Shown: positions 26,110 through 36,836, counted from the first letter of the stretch. The stretch is 64,000 nucleotides of DNA from UBA5069 sp964560495 (GCA_964560495.1 CAZLMM010000004.1:62001-126000), one strand, 5' to 3'. Numbers and translations are program-made. Notes: a model not told the origin generated them from the letters alone.

Positions 26110-28128
26110 ATGTCGATTCTTACTCTCTCAAACGTCGGCGTCTCTTTTGGCGATTTCGACCTTTTCAGCGGGATTTCCGCATCCATCCCCAACGACGCCA
26201 AGATCGGTTTGGTCGGCGCCAACGGCATCGGCAAGACCACTTTGCTGCAAGTGCTGGCCGGCCTGTTCCCGGCAAGCGCAGGCTCGGTCGCCGTGGCCCA
26301 AGGCGCACGCCTGGGCTATCTGCGGCAGGAAGCCATGGAGGCCTTTGCCGGCCGTGACAACACACTCCATGCCGAGATGCTCACCGTTTTTACCGAGTTG
26401 CGTCGCAAAGAGCAGGCTCTGCGTGCGTTGGAAGCCAGAATGTCGGAAACTGATGACCACGGCGATCTCTTCGAGGAGTACAGCGCGGCGCAAACCCAGT
26501 TCGAGCGGCTGGGCGGCTATGACTACGAAATGCGCATCGAGCAGACGCTTCATGGCCTGGGCTTTGGCCGCAGTGACTGGAATACGCCCCTGAGCCACCT
26601 GAGCGGCGGGCAGAAGACTCGCGCTCTCCTGGCGCGCCTGCTCTTGGAGCGACCGGATCTCCTCATCCTGGACGAGCCGACCAACCACCTGGACATTGAG
26701 GCTGTGGAATGGCTGGAAGAGGCGTTGCGTTCCTGGCCGGGGGCAATTCTCATCGTCAGTCACGACCGTTACTTTCTCGACAAAGTGGTGAATCGCATTT
26801 GGGAGATGAGCCGCGCTGGTATTGAATTGTATCGAGGCAATTACAGCGCCTATGTCCAGCAGCGCCAGGAGCGTTGGGAGCACCGCGAGGTGGAATTCGA
26901 GGCCGCCAAAGAGCGTTTCCTCAGCGAACTGGACTACGTCAAGCGCAACATCGTGCGCGATTCTACCAACGCCCAAGCCGTAGGACGACTGCGCCGACTC
27001 ATCCGCCAGGTGCGCGTGGTGCAGGCCGGCGGATTGAGCCTGCTCAATTCTAAGAATTGGGGTCAGGTGATGGAGGAGGTGGACGTCTCCGATTCCAAGT
27101 GGGGCGTGATGGACGTGGAACAGGCAATCAGATCCTTGCGCAGCCCACTGATCCGGCCGCCCCAGCTCAATATGCATCTGAAGCCGGTCATGCGCAGCGG
27201 CAACCTGGTGTTGCGCTCGGATGTCCTGCGCATTGGCTACCCAGGCAAGACGCTCTTCACCGCCGACCCCATTTTGCTTGAGCGCGGCGAATGCGCCGCG
27301 CTCATTGGCCCGAATGGCTCGGGCAAGACCACTTTTCTGCGCACCCTCACGGGCGAAATCCCGCCCCTCTTGGGCGAATTGCGCCTGGGGGCAAGCCTCA
27401 AAGTAGGCTACTTTGCCCAGGTGCACGAGGGGCTGAATCCCAACAAGACCGTGCTGGATACGCTGCTGGACTATCGCCACATGCTGTTGGGGCCGGCGCG
27501 CAACTATCTCGCTCAGTATCTCTTTCGCGGCGAGGATGTGTACAAGCCGGTGAGCGCGCTGAGCGGCGGCGAACGCGGTCGGCTGGCGCTGGCTCTACTC
27601 GCGCTGGAGGATGCCAATCTTCTGCTCCTCGACGAGCCGACCAACCACCTGGACATCCCTACGCAGGAGGTGCTGCAAGAGACGCTGGAGCACTTTCAGG
27701 GCACGATCCTGCTGGTCTCTCATGATCGCTACCTCATAGACCGGCTGGCGACGCAGATCTGGGAGTTGCGCAATGGACGGTTGCACGTCTTTCCAGGGCC
27801 ATACGCAGAGTTCATTGCGGCGCGCCAGGCCGGTGTGGAGACGGCCAGACAAAAGGCAGCGCTGCAGCGCAATGCGGCGCGACAGGAACAGCAGGCGCAA
27901 CGCCAGCAAAAGAACCAAGAGCGCAGGCGGTCGCAAGCGCTGGCCGAGGCGGAAGCGCGCGTCCATGCGCTGGAATCCCTCCTGGCGCAACTGGAACGCG
28001 ATCTGCAAGCCGCCAGCCAAACACAGGACGTCTCAGCCATCCAGCAGTTGGGCATCGAATACACTGCCACCCAGGCAACGCTGGAGCAAGAGATGGAAAA
28101 CTGGGTCAGCCTGGCGGAGATAGCATAA
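26110..28128 (+). CDS. ABC-F family ATPase
   Basis: A 672-residue soluble protein with two ABC ATPase domains and no membrane segments. Domain 1: Walker A GLVGANGIGKTTLLQ, signature LSGGQKTRALLARLL, Walker B LLILDEPTNHLD. Domain 2: LIGPNGSGKTTFLR, LSGGERGRLALALLA, LLLLDEPTNHLD. The ABC-F linker, about residues 245-330, contains ERFLSELDYVKRNIVRDSTNAQAVGRLRRL. A C-terminal coiled coil (residues 575-670) is rich in Gln/Arg. ABC-F proteins bind the ribosomal E site and relieve stalling or confer antibiotic resistance. The long linker and coiled coil resemble Uup/EttA types rather than a known resistance factor. The AGATCGGCTGATCT palindrome near 26080-26093 lies in the divergent promoter region. 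Confidence 0.9.
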   Translation: MSILTLSNVGVSFGDFDLFSGISASIPNDAKIGLVGANGIGKTTLLQVLAGLFPASAGSVAVAQGARLGYLRQEAMEAFAGRDNTLHAEMLTVFTELRRKEQALRALEARMSETDDHGDLFEEYSAAQTQFERLGGYDYEMRIEQTLHGLGFGRSDWNTPLSHLSGGQKTRALLARLLLERPDLLILDEPTNHLDIEAVEWLEEALRSWPGAILIVSHDRYFLDKVVNRIWEMSRAGIELYRGNYSAYVQQRQERWEHREVEFEAAKERFLSELDYVKRNIVRDSTNAQAVGRLRRLIRQVRVVQAGGLSLLNSKNWGQVMEEVDVSDSKWGVMDVEQAIRSLRSPLIRPPQLNMHLKPVMRSGNLVLRSDVLRIGYPGKTLFTADPILLERGECAALIGPNGSGKTTFLRTLTGEIPPLLGELRLGASLKVGYFAQVHEGLNPNKTVLDTLLDYRHMLLGPARNYLAQYLFRGEDVYKPVSALSGGERGRLALALLALEDANLLLLDEPTNHLDIPTQEVLQETLEHFQGTILLVSHDRYLIDRLATQIWELRNGRLHVFPGPYAEFIAARQAGVETARQKAALQRNAARQEQQAQRQQKNQERRRSQALAEAEARVHALESLLAQLERDLQAASQTQDVSAIQQLGIEYTATQATLEQEMENWVSLAEIA

Positions 28129-28291
28129 CAGGTTGCGTAGGTTGATAGTACGAAAACTGCCGTTTGCATTTCGTTTATGGTTCGTGTACACTAAGCGCAT
28201 TGTGGTTTCTATGGTCATTGTGTGACACCAACATCCTGATTGAACGATCTGCACTTCGATTTCCCACTTGTCATCAGCCAATTCAGCAATT

Positions 28292-28320
28292 TTGATCGTT
28301 TGCGCGGTTTGTGTTACACT
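28292..28320 (+). promoter_or_regulatory. Sigma70-like promoter for the PEP-CTERM-like gene
   Basis: TTGATC (28292-28297), 17 bp, TACACT (28315-28320). It lies 66 bp before the start of the small secreted protein gene. The rest of 28129-28386 shows no coding frame or clear structure. Confidence 0.55.
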
Positions 28321-28386
28321 CCGGTTTAGTTCGTCCTCAATTATCTTGTCCGGCTTCGTTCCACTAAGTAAGGAGAAATCGTTCCG

Positions 28387-28674
28387 ATGATGAAGCTCAA
28401 CGCTACCAAGATGATTTTGATTGCAGCTTTTGCGATTGTACTTGCCTTTGTTGCCGTGCCATTGTTTGCGCCGGTAGATGTGGTGTTCGCCCAGGATGCT
28501 CCTGCGGTGGACACGCCCAGCCCCGAACCGCCTACCAACACCCCAGTGCCGCCCACCCCAGTGCCAGCGCCGCGTCCTGCGCCCATTCCCGAGCCGGTCA
28601 CTGTGGTGCTCTTCGGCACAGGTCTGGCAGCGCTCTCTGCGGCAGTTGCAGCGCGGCGCAAGCGGGATAAGTAA
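28387..28674 (+). CDS. Small secreted protein with PEP-CTERM-like tail
   Basis: A 95-residue exported protein. It has a signal peptide (residues 1-36, ending VVFA-QD), a Pro/Thr-rich middle of about 30 residues, then PIPEPVTVVLFGTGLAALSA followed by an Ala-rich end and the basic tail AARRKRDK. A PEP motif, a hydrophobic segment containing G.GL..L, and a terminal Arg/Lys cluster are the three parts of PEP-CTERM sorting signals cleaved by exosortases. No exosortase gene is in the window. AGGAG is 11 nt before the first ATG; 28390 is a second possible ATG. Confidence 0.7.
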   Translation: MMKLNATKMILIAAFAIVLAFVAVPLFAPVDVVFAQDAPAVDTPSPEPPTNTPVPPTPVPAPRPAPIPEPVTVVLFGTGLAALSAAVAARRKRDK

Positions 28675-28696
28675 CTTTCATCTCTGTAGATCACAC

Positions 28697-28730
28697 GAAA
28701 ATCGGGCGGCCAAGTGGCCGCCCGATTTTC
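28697..28730. terminator. Strong intrinsic terminator hairpin
   Basis: GAAAATCGGGCGGCCA (28697-28712) and its exact reverse complement (28715-28730) form a 16-bp stem, with A on one side and T on the other so that it can work in both directions. It follows the PEP-CTERM-like gene by 22 bp. Confidence 0.85.
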
Positions 28731-28995
28731 TTTCCGGCTCTTTGTGGCGCCCGCGACTTTTTCGCCCTGACATGGTCTATTGCATACAGAATGACGACAC
28801 CCGGCATAATTCGCCCGGCGCTGCATTCTGGTATACTTGGGATGAGACGAGTATCTGCACGAGGGTAGATGGACTGCCAGTTCGGGAGGCAATTGGTTTT
28901 GGCTTCGGCCAACCTGTTTGGATGGCGCCCTTTCGAGTCTCGTTGACCCCGCTTGTTGTTGTCCGGAGAAGAAGTTGTTCAGGGAGATGTGAATC
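28731..28995 (+). other. Non-coding leader region of the C25 gene
   Basis: No gene is seen here. TATACT near 28834-28839 may be a -10 box for the peptidase gene, but I see no good -35 partner. GGGAGA lies 8-13 nt before the ATG at 28996 and serves as ribosome site. Confidence 0.35.
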
Positions 28996-31900
28996 ATGAC
29001 CAAGAAGATCAGACTCGATGCCCTGTGGCGGTGGGGCATTGTCCTGCCATTGCTTGCAGGGATGCTGTTGACGCTAATGTCGCCTGCCTTGGCTCAAGAG
29101 AAAGCTGGCGGGGCGACTCCCCTGCATGTTGCCGTAGGTGCGCATGGGGTTGAGCTTACGTGGAGCCGCCCGCTTGATGCAGTGACCGCTGCGGATTTGA
29201 GCGCGGCGCTGCCCACAGCTTACTACCAGGGGTACACATTGCCGTTGGAAACTGTGGCGCTGCGTTTTCCGAGCCAGGAGGCGGCGCAGCCGGTGCAGAT
29301 CACCCAGCTCGAGGCCGAGGCGTTAGCCGCCGACGCCATTGCGCCGAGCGATCCTCCCTTGCCCCCCGTGCTGGAATATGAAGGGATGCCTGACCTGACG
29401 CTGGATGTGGAACCGAAACTGACTGAAGCGCCGGTCTTTGTCCTGCGCCAGGGCTACTTCAAAGGCGAATATCTAGTGGTTCTTGGCGTCAGCCCCATCT
29501 ATCAGGAAGATGGCGTTGTGAAGATGGCCGCCAGCTTCGCCGCCAGCGCGCCCGGCGCGACAACTGCGCCGGACGACCTGCTTGCGTATCTGGATGAGCG
29601 CAACAGCGCCCAGGCCGCCCAAAATGCCAGCCCTGAAGCTGACGTAATCGGCGTTCCCCCCACCAATCCTGATGCAGCGACCGCCCTGGCCAAGATTCGC
29701 GTCAGCAAACCGGGCATCCAGCGCATCTTGCGCAGCACGCTTGAGACCATCGACCCGGCGCTGGTGCAAGATCTGAACCGGCTGCGTCTGCGTCACAAAG
29801 GCGTGGAAGTCGCGCTCCAGGTAGTGGGGACGAGCGAAATTCGTTTCTTTGTGGGCGAGGTGGGCGACCGCTGGAACAAGGAGAGCGTCTTCTATCTGAG
29901 CGTCGCCGATGACGCCAGCGGGCTACAACGCATTCTGCAAAGGATGGTCACGCCCATCAACAGCGCCGGCGCGCCTTCGACAGTGGCGCAGAACGGTAAG
30001 TGGAGTCGCAACACGCGCTACGAGTCGTTCTATCCGGGCGCCGACGAGGACCACTGGTATGTGGCGGATCTCAAGAGTAGTCCCACCGATGCACCCCTGC
30101 CTGGCGAGGAGGTGCCAGAAAAGGACACGAACAGCATCACAGCGAATTTTGTCCTGGCCAAGGAAGTCAATGAAGAGGTATGGCCCATACATAGCTTGCC
30201 TCTGGCCGCTGGCACATCGACCTTCACCTACACCATCACCCCCTATCGGGCGAATCGTGTGGCATCGTTGGCGGATTACACCATCAGGGTGCGCACGTCC
30301 GACGGCAGCACGACGCTCCATGATTTTCAGGTGCGCGACCCCAGCGACCCCAACGACTGGGACAAGAAGCGGTGGTTGCCTTTTTATTCCTACGTGTTCA
30401 CAACTTCAGCCAAGCCGGAGAGCGTAACGATCACGCTCATGCCAGAGGATTATCTGGCGGGGCTGAAGTTCGACACTATTAGATGGGAGCGCCCTGTAAC
30501 GCTGAACTTTGCCAGCAAAGGCGCGTTTTTCAAGGGAAGGGCTGGTCAAAGCTCGTTCACCTGGCAGGGAGCGCCTAATGATCCCTTGGGCAAGTTCGGT
30601 GTCTATGATGTGACGACCCCGACGCAGCCGACGCAGATCATTGGTTCGGGCAATTTCGGCTTCATCGACGCGTTGGCCGGACGCAGCTATGTCCTCATCG
30701 GCGACACCACATTGTGGCAACCCTCTGTGGAGAAGCACACGCCAGTCACTTTCAGTAAGGGCGGCGCGGCCCACGCTATCTACATCGTGCCTGACAGCGC
30801 ATTTGCCAGTGCGTTGCAACCATTATTGACATTGCGCCAGTCCCAAGGATACCTCACTACGGTGGTGGATGTGCGCAAGATCTATGACGCCTGGTCCTAT
30901 GGCTATGTCTCTGCCGAAGCGGTGCGCAGCTTCCTGCAATTCGCCTACGTCAACTGGAACCCCCAGCCCATATCTGTGGTGTTGGTGGGCGATGCAACGT
31001 GGGACCCCAAGAATTATGAGATCAAAGACCAGCACACTGTCCTTGTGCCAGCGTACATGATCGAGGTCGATCCCTGGTTGGGCGAGGCGGCGTGCGACAA
31101 CTGTTTTGGTCAGCTTCATGGCATCGACCCGCACACGGGCGACGACCCCAACGGGTTGATGTTCGGGATGGAATTGGCCGTGGGCCGCTTTCCCGTCAAA
31201 AGCGTTGATGAACTGAATGCAGTGGTCGGGAAAATCGTCTCCTACGAATCTCAAACTGATATGACGGCCCTGTGGCGCAGTCGCTCGGTCTATGTGGCCG
31301 ACAACTATCTCAAGTCGAACCCCGGCGGCCCACCCATCAAAGACGGCGCTGGCAACTTTGCCGAGATCTCAAACCAGCTCCTCGGCCTCAATCCGCTGCA
31401 GCATTCGCAAGATATGAGCGAGCGCGTCTATTACGACCCATTTCCCGAGTTGCAGACCCCGCCCGCTACGAACCTGCCCTGGCATATCTCCGACGCCGCC
31501 GCGGTGCGGAGTCGCGCCATCTCGGCGTTGGCTGCCGGGCCTGGGTTGTTCGTCTATAACGGTCACGCCAACCACTGGAATATGGCATCGACTGAACAGC
31601 AGACCCCAAATGAGGCCATTCTCAAGCTTTATGATGAATTGCAGCTGAACAACTACAATCAGTTGTTCATTCAGCTCTCCATGACCTGCCTGACCTCTCA
31701 GTTTGTCAAGCCTGCCAACGCTGGCACTACCTTCGACGAGCGCCTGTTCCTCCATCCCAACGGTGGTTCAGTGGCTGTTTGGGGGCCAGCCGGACTGAGC
31801 GTCGTTCACGGTCACGATAAGCTACAACATGGTTTCTTCACTGCGCTCTTCGGCGCGGCGCCACGCTCCAAGACCATGGCCGAGTTGATCGAAGCCGGCC

Positions 31901-32031
31901 ACACTGATCTTGCACTTCACGCCATCGGTACAGAAGATGTCTTGCGCACCTTCCTCCTCTTTGGCGACCCACTCACCAGGCCAGCCATCGTGCCTGGAAC
32001 GGCGACTTATCTGCCCACGATTGCACGTTAG
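28996..32031 (+). CDS. Gingipain-like C25 peptidase, secreted
   Basis: A 1011-residue secreted protein with a signal peptide (1-34, ending SPALAQE). Residues 40-600 are beta-rich, with a propeptide-like start. The C25 domain spans about 590-1000 and shows IYIVPDSAFASALQPLLTLRQSQGYLTTVVDV, ISVVLVGDATWDP, the catalytic His857 in VYNGHANHW, and Cys898 in LSMTCLTSQF, followed by GGSVAVWGPAGLS and LLFGDPLTRPAIVP. It should cleave proteins outside the cell, but specificity cannot be told. The C-terminus GTATYLPTIAR resembles that of the next protein and could be a sorting signal. A strong terminator follows at 32058. Confidence 0.85.
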   Translation: MTKKIRLDALWRWGIVLPLLAGMLLTLMSPALAQEKAGGATPLHVAVGAHGVELTWSRPLDAVTAADLSAALPTAYYQGYTLPLETVALRFPSQEAAQPVQITQLEAEALAADAIAPSDPPLPPVLEYEGMPDLTLDVEPKLTEAPVFVLRQGYFKGEYLVVLGVSPIYQEDGVVKMAASFAASAPGATTAPDDLLAYLDERNSAQAAQNASPEADVIGVPPTNPDAATALAKIRVSKPGIQRILRSTLETIDPALVQDLNRLRLRHKGVEVALQVVGTSEIRFFVGEVGDRWNKESVFYLSVADDASGLQRILQRMVTPINSAGAPSTVAQNGKWSRNTRYESFYPGADEDHWYVADLKSSPTDAPLPGEEVPEKDTNSITANFVLAKEVNEEVWPIHSLPLAAGTSTFTYTITPYRANRVASLADYTIRVRTSDGSTTLHDFQVRDPSDPNDWDKKRWLPFYSYVFTTSAKPESVTITLMPEDYLAGLKFDTIRWERPVTLNFASKGAFFKGRAGQSSFTWQGAPNDPLGKFGVYDVTTPTQPTQIIGSGNFGFIDALAGRSYVLIGDTTLWQPSVEKHTPVTFSKGGAAHAIYIVPDSAFASALQPLLTLRQSQGYLTTVVDVRKIYDAWSYGYVSAEAVRSFLQFAYVNWNPQPISVVLVGDATWDPKNYEIKDQHTVLVPAYMIEVDPWLGEAACDNCFGQLHGIDPHTGDDPNGLMFGMELAVGRFPVKSVDELNAVVGKIVSYESQTDMTALWRSRSVYVADNYLKSNPGGPPIKDGAGNFAEISNQLLGLNPLQHSQDMSERVYYDPFPELQTPPATNLPWHISDAAAVRSRAISALAAGPGLFVYNGHANHWNMASTEQQTPNEAILKLYDELQLNNYNQLFIQLSMTCLTSQFVKPANAGTTFDERLFLHPNGGSVAVWGPAGLSVVHGHDKLQHGFFTALFGAAPRSKTMAELIEAGHTDLALHAIGTEDVLRTFLLFGDPLTRPAIVPGTATYLPTIAR

Positions 32032-32057
32032 ACGCCTTCTCGGAATACGGACGCATT

Positions 32058-32109
32058 GAACCGGGTGGCGGGATGACCAGCCAGTCATCCCGCCACCCGG
32101 TTCGTCTTT
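32058..32109 (+). terminator. Intrinsic terminator after the C25 gene
   Basis: GAACCGGGTGGCGGGATGAC (32058-32077) and its reverse complement (32084-32103) form a perfect 20-bp stem with a 6-nt loop, followed by GTCTTTTT. It is among the best terminators in the window. Confidence 0.9.
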
Positions 32110-32307
32110 TTCAGGCGCGTCGAGATTGCCCAATTGGTCGAGTTGTGGGAAAATCATCTCTGCTTCGTAGCCACCTGTTCATCCCTTCGCTGTCGTCTGC
32201 ATTGAGCCGCTGTATGAAATAGAGTGACCTCCATACCTTTTGTGAGACGGTTCTCCCACGAAACTCTTTCTCTCAAAGACCATTGCATAGGTCGGAGATG
32301 ATTTGCC

Positions 32308-35300
32308 ATGAAAGCTGCCCAACGGAAAGCGCCATCCGGTGAATTCATCATCGCCCGCTGGCTTGTCCCGCTGTTGGCCGTTGCGTTCTTGTTCTTGGCC
32401 GGCGCAGTCGCCGTGCGCGTAGCTCGCGGCCAAAGTGTAACGCCGCCGCCCGTCATCTTGCGCTATCTTGGCATGCAACAGGCGCGGTCCGGCGAGTCGT
32501 TCATCCTCAAGGCGCGGGTGCGCGACGCAGCGAACTCGGCTCCGCTGGCGGGTCATCGGGTGGAATTCACCGCAGTCGGGCGCGGCTTCCTAGCGGTCAC
32601 TGACGCCAGCGGCCTGGCTCAGATTGGGATTGCCCCAGAGGACGCAGCGGGCGTCAGCGAAGTGAGAGTGACCTATCTCGGTCCTCAGGGCGGGAATGCC
32701 CAATCGCTTCTGAGCGCAGGAGGAGAACCGTTTTCTGCTGCCGTAAACATGAGCATCACCCAGACCATCGCCGCTGCGCCGTCGCTGACGCCTGCCCGGC
32801 TCACGGCAACCCTGGCGCCCGGGCAGACGATCAGCGAGAGCAAGGTCGCGTTCTTGCCTGCCGAATACCGCCCGGCGGACATTGTCTTCTCCTTCGACAG
32901 TACGGAGAGCATGAGCCAGTTTTTGCCCGGCGTCAAAGCAGTGGCGGCTGACACAATCGAGTCGCTCACAAGTGATGGGTTGGACGCGCGCTTTGCCGTC
33001 ATCTCCCATCGCGATTATCCAGGGGCGTATGATTCCTTTGGCTATCAGAACCCAGACGGCAGCCCGGTGGAGTATCACCCGGCCAGCGGTTTCCCCTACC
33101 GCCTCGACCAGGCGCTTACCATCACCAAGACCAACGTGCTCTCTGCGCTTGCTGACATCCTCCCAGATACTGGCGGCGATCCCCCGGCCAGCTATTCGCG
33201 CGTGCTCTACGAGAGCATCGCCGAGTTGATGGGGCAGGTCAATCCAACTGACGGGCCTTTGGGCTATCGGGCAGACGCCGCGCGACAAGTCATTCTGTTT
33301 GGCGATGATCTTCCCCATGACAACGATTTGAACCAGGACGTGCCTGGAGCAATGGGCGTCTTCAGCACGGGCGGCGACCCTGGTCGCGACGGGGTGATGG
33401 ACGAGACAAACGATCCGGCGAATATCGGCGTGGGCAACGACGATCTCGACTGGCAGACGACGCTCGACCAACTGTACAGCAATGACGCCAACCTCCTTGC
33501 CATGCAACTCAACCCGTTCTTTCAAGATGTCTGGCAAGTTTGGGCGCAACGCACTGGCGGCGACTTAACTCCCACCTACGATAGTTTGCAAGCAGCCATT
33601 CGTAGCCGCCTCCAGATGGCCAGCGTGGCCAGCCTGGTGGAGTTGCGGGCTTCCAGCGGCTTTTCTCACTGGGTGGAAGTAACGCCCAGCTCCTATCTCT
33701 CTGTTGCGCTCCCTGCCGCGCTGCCCTTTCAAGTGAAGGTCACGCCGCCGCCCGGCGCAGCTGCCGGCGTCTACACCTTCTCGGTGGCGTTGGTTGCTGA
33801 CGGCGTCGAACTTGCCTCTCAGTCAGTGACCGTCACCGTGCCAGGGGGCGCCAATCTGCAAATGAGCAAGGATGATGGGGTTGCCAGTCGCGTACTGGCT
33901 GGCGACCCCATCGCCTACACGCTGCGCTACACCAACGCCGGCAACGAGCTGGCGCTGGGCGTCATTCTGACGGAGACAGTGCCCGAACACACGACCTTTG
34001 CGCCAGACGCCAGCAACCTTGGTTGGGTCTGTGCGACGGGTGGAGCGTCCGGCGATCGATGCATCTTTCCGGTGGGCGACCTGAATCCACTGGAAAACGG
34101 TCAAGTGGGTTTCTCCGTTGTCATCGCATCCGCGCTTCCGCCCACTGTGACAACCATCGTCAATCATGCGGTCGTCGGCAGCGCCGACGCTGACGCCAAT
34201 CCGACTGACAATGTGGCCTCGGTGACGACGATTGTCAATCAGCCGCCCCGAGCAGTTGATGATGACTTCACGGTGGAGAAGGACAGCGCAGCGAATCAAC
34301 TCGACGTATTGGCGAACGACTCGGATCCAAATTTTGATCCGTTGACGCTCGCCGTTGATACTCTGCCGGATCACGGCAGCGCGAGCATTGTGGCCAGCAA
34401 CATCTACTATACGCCTACGACAGGTTATGTAGGCGATGATCGGCTCAGCTACATCGCGTCCGACGGCGTTCTGACTGACACGGCCATCGTGTCGATCACT
34501 GTGAGAGAGTCTGTCAACACGCCTACGGCCACGCCGACCACAACAGAGACGCCAACACCCACGCCGACTGAAACGAATACTGGCGCGCCCACGGCAACGA
34601 GCACGAGTACGAGTACGGCGACGCCGACCAGCACCCCAACGGCGATGAACACGAATACGCCGACAGAAACGCCGACCAGCACCCCAACGGCGACGGACCC
34701 TGGCGCGTCTACGGCAACGAGTACGAGTACGACGACGCCGACCAGCACCCCAACGGCGATGAACACGAATACGCCGACAGAAACGCCNNNNNNNNNNNNN
34801 NNNNNNNNNNNNNNNNNNNNNNNNNNNNNNNNNNNNNNNNNNNNNNNNNNNNNNNNNNNNNNNNNNNNNNNNNNNNNNNNNNNNNNNGAATACGCCGACA
34901 GAAACGCCGACCAGCACCCCAACGGCGACGGACCCTGGCGCGCCTACGGCAACGAGTACGAGTACGGCGACGCCGACCAGCACCCCAACGGTGACGGATC
35001 CTGGCGCGCCTACGGCAACGAGCACGAGTACGAGTACGGCGACGCCGACCAGCACCCCAACTGCAACGACCTCCGGCGCGCCCACCGCAACGGGCACGAG
35101 CACTGCGACGCCCACGCTGACCAGCACTCCGACTGCAACGAGCACTAGTACTGCGACGCCCACGCCGACCAACTCCTTCACGCCACCCGTTTCGCACACC
35201 CCAACGGTGACGAAGACGCCAACCGCCACGACCACCCCGTCGCTGCGGCTTGACGCGAGCTTGTCTCCCGTTGGATCGAGTGCAGATGGCGTTGCGCCGG

Positions 35301-36802
35301 TCGGCTCGCCAGTGAGCTTCACCGTATCGCTGGAGAATAGCGGCGGTAGTCAACTGGTCGTGGTTCCCCTGTCTGTGACATTCGACGGGGCTTTCTTGAC
35401 CTTTGTCTCCGCCGCCCCGCCGCCCGATGACGCGATCACAGGACGCCTCACCTGGAATGATCTGACTGGCCCCAGCGGACTGGCGCCAGGTGGGTCGCTC
35501 GTGGCGACGCTTTATTTCCAGGCGGTTGCAAGCACCAACGCCAACCCGAATCGCACGACGACTGTAGCGGCGACAGTGGCCGGCGCCAGTAACGACTTGG
35601 GACAGACAGCGCCCATGACCACCAGCGCTGCGCCCGTGCGCATCACTGCGCCTGGACTGACTCTGACCAAGCAACTCAACTCGCCGTGGGGCAGCGTGCT
35701 CTCCATAGGCCAACTGGCAACCTACACCGTTCACATTACCAATACTGGCGACACCCTGCTCCAAACGTTGCCGGTTGCAGATCAATTCGATCCCACGACC
35801 CTGGAATTTGTGACAGCGTCGCCGTTGGGCTTCCGCGTCGCAGCCGATGGCAGTCGTCAACGCGTCGTCTGGGATGACCTCACGGCCAGCGTAGGAGATC
35901 TTGATGCCGGCCAGACCGTTTCGGCCACGCTCTCCTTCAGCGTTTCCGCCGTTGCGCCCACCATCGACAACATCGCAATGGTTCACCATGCGGTCGACGC
36001 CTTCGGCGATGTTCCAGCCGGCCAGCAGGCAAGCGTCAGCGTGCCCGTGGCAGCCATGGCCCTCACTGCGTCGGCGTCCCCACCGGCCGGCAGCCTGGTG
36101 CGGGCTGGCGAGCGCATCACGTATACCATCGTCACCCACAATGCAGGCTCAGCAACGCTCCATCACGTCATCATCACGAGCACCACACCGCCCGGCGCCG
36201 TTATCGAATTGTCGGTTGCCGGCAACATCACAGAGGATGGCTGTGCTGTCCCGCCGGCAACCGAAGTTGGCGACGAAGGAGCATTCGTCCGGTGGCGTCT
36301 CGACTTGCTGTCGCCGCAAACCGAATGCGTTACCCGCTTGCAGGTGCGCGTCAAGGATATGCCCCTCGTCGCCGCCATTGTCAACCACTCAGGCGCAAGT
36401 GCAGTCGAGATTCCCCGTCCTGTCATGGCGCGCTTGGAACACCTCGTCGCGCCCACCGCCATCACACTGGTAGAATTTACTGCGCAGCCGACGCCAAAAG
36501 GCGCGCTGATCGCCTGGAGCACTGCTGTGGAGATCGAGACGTGGGGCTTTCACCTATGGCGCAGCGAGAGCGACCGGCGCAACGAGGCGGTGCGCATCAC
36601 GCAGAATCTCGTTCTTTCGCACGGCGCAACGAGCAATTACAGCTATCTGGACGAGGACGCTCCCCATGACCGCACGCTCTACTACTGGCTGGAAGAGGTC
36701 GATGCTGCTGGGCGCAGCGAGGTCTATGGCCCAGTCATCGTCGGTGGAAACGGCGCATCAGGACTCCGTTTGCTGCTGCCATTGATCTTTGTCTCACCAT
36801 GA
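32308..36802 (+). CDS. Giant surface protein: Ig-like, VWA, DUF11 repeats, Thr/Pro stalk (crosses assembly gap)
   Basis: I read one gene of roughly 1500 residues. Before the gap the frame gives: signal peptide with membrane segment (WLVPLLAVAFLFLAGAVAV), an Ig-like domain, a VWA/integrin-like domain with MIDAS motif DSTES (VFSFDSTESMSQFL), a DUF11 domain (NLQMSKDDGVASRVLAGDPIAYTLRYTNAG), a cadherin-like tandem repeat (PPRAVDDDFTVEKDSAANQLDVLANDSDPN...TPTTGYVGDDRLSYIASDG), and a Thr/Pro stalk. After the gap the same stalk sequence continues in another frame, then two or three DUF11-type domains and a C-terminal Fn3-like unit (LVEFTAQPTPKGALIAWSTAVEIETWGFHLWRS). The 100 Ns are a placeholder, so the frame change is an assembly matter. 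It probably works as an adhesin or stalk protein. It ends LRLLLPLIFVSP. Confidence 0.8.
34519..35190. repeat. Thr/Pro/Ala/Ser-coding tandem repeat interrupted by the gap
   Basis: Repeated units built from ACGCCGACCAGCACCCCAAC, ACGGCAACGAGCACGAGTAC and similar words encode (TPTSTPTAT...)n stalk sequence. Copies on both sides of the N run are nearly identical, which explains why the assembler failed here; true length is unknown. Confidence 0.85.
34788..34887. other. Assembly gap of 100 N
   Basis: Exactly 100 unknown bases, the usual scaffold placeholder for a gap of unknown size. Sequence before is in frame 1 and after in frame 2 of the surface protein gene, so the true length differs from 100 modulo 3. 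Confidence 0.98.
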
Positions 36803-36836
36803 GTGAACATTTGTGAAATGTTGGGAAAGTTGGGTA

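Noticed and set aside
26128..27480. 450-residue open frame opposite the ABC-F gene
   Set aside because: Antisense shadow of a gene with all ABC-F motifs on the plus strand.
34519..35190. Repeated units as a CRISPR array
   Set aside because: The repeats are contiguous, coding for Thr/Pro and lack unique spacers; no cas genes nearby.
33823..36139. Minus-strand frames crossing the N gap
   Set aside because: Val/Gly- or Arg-rich translations of the antisense Thr/Pro repeat; not genes.
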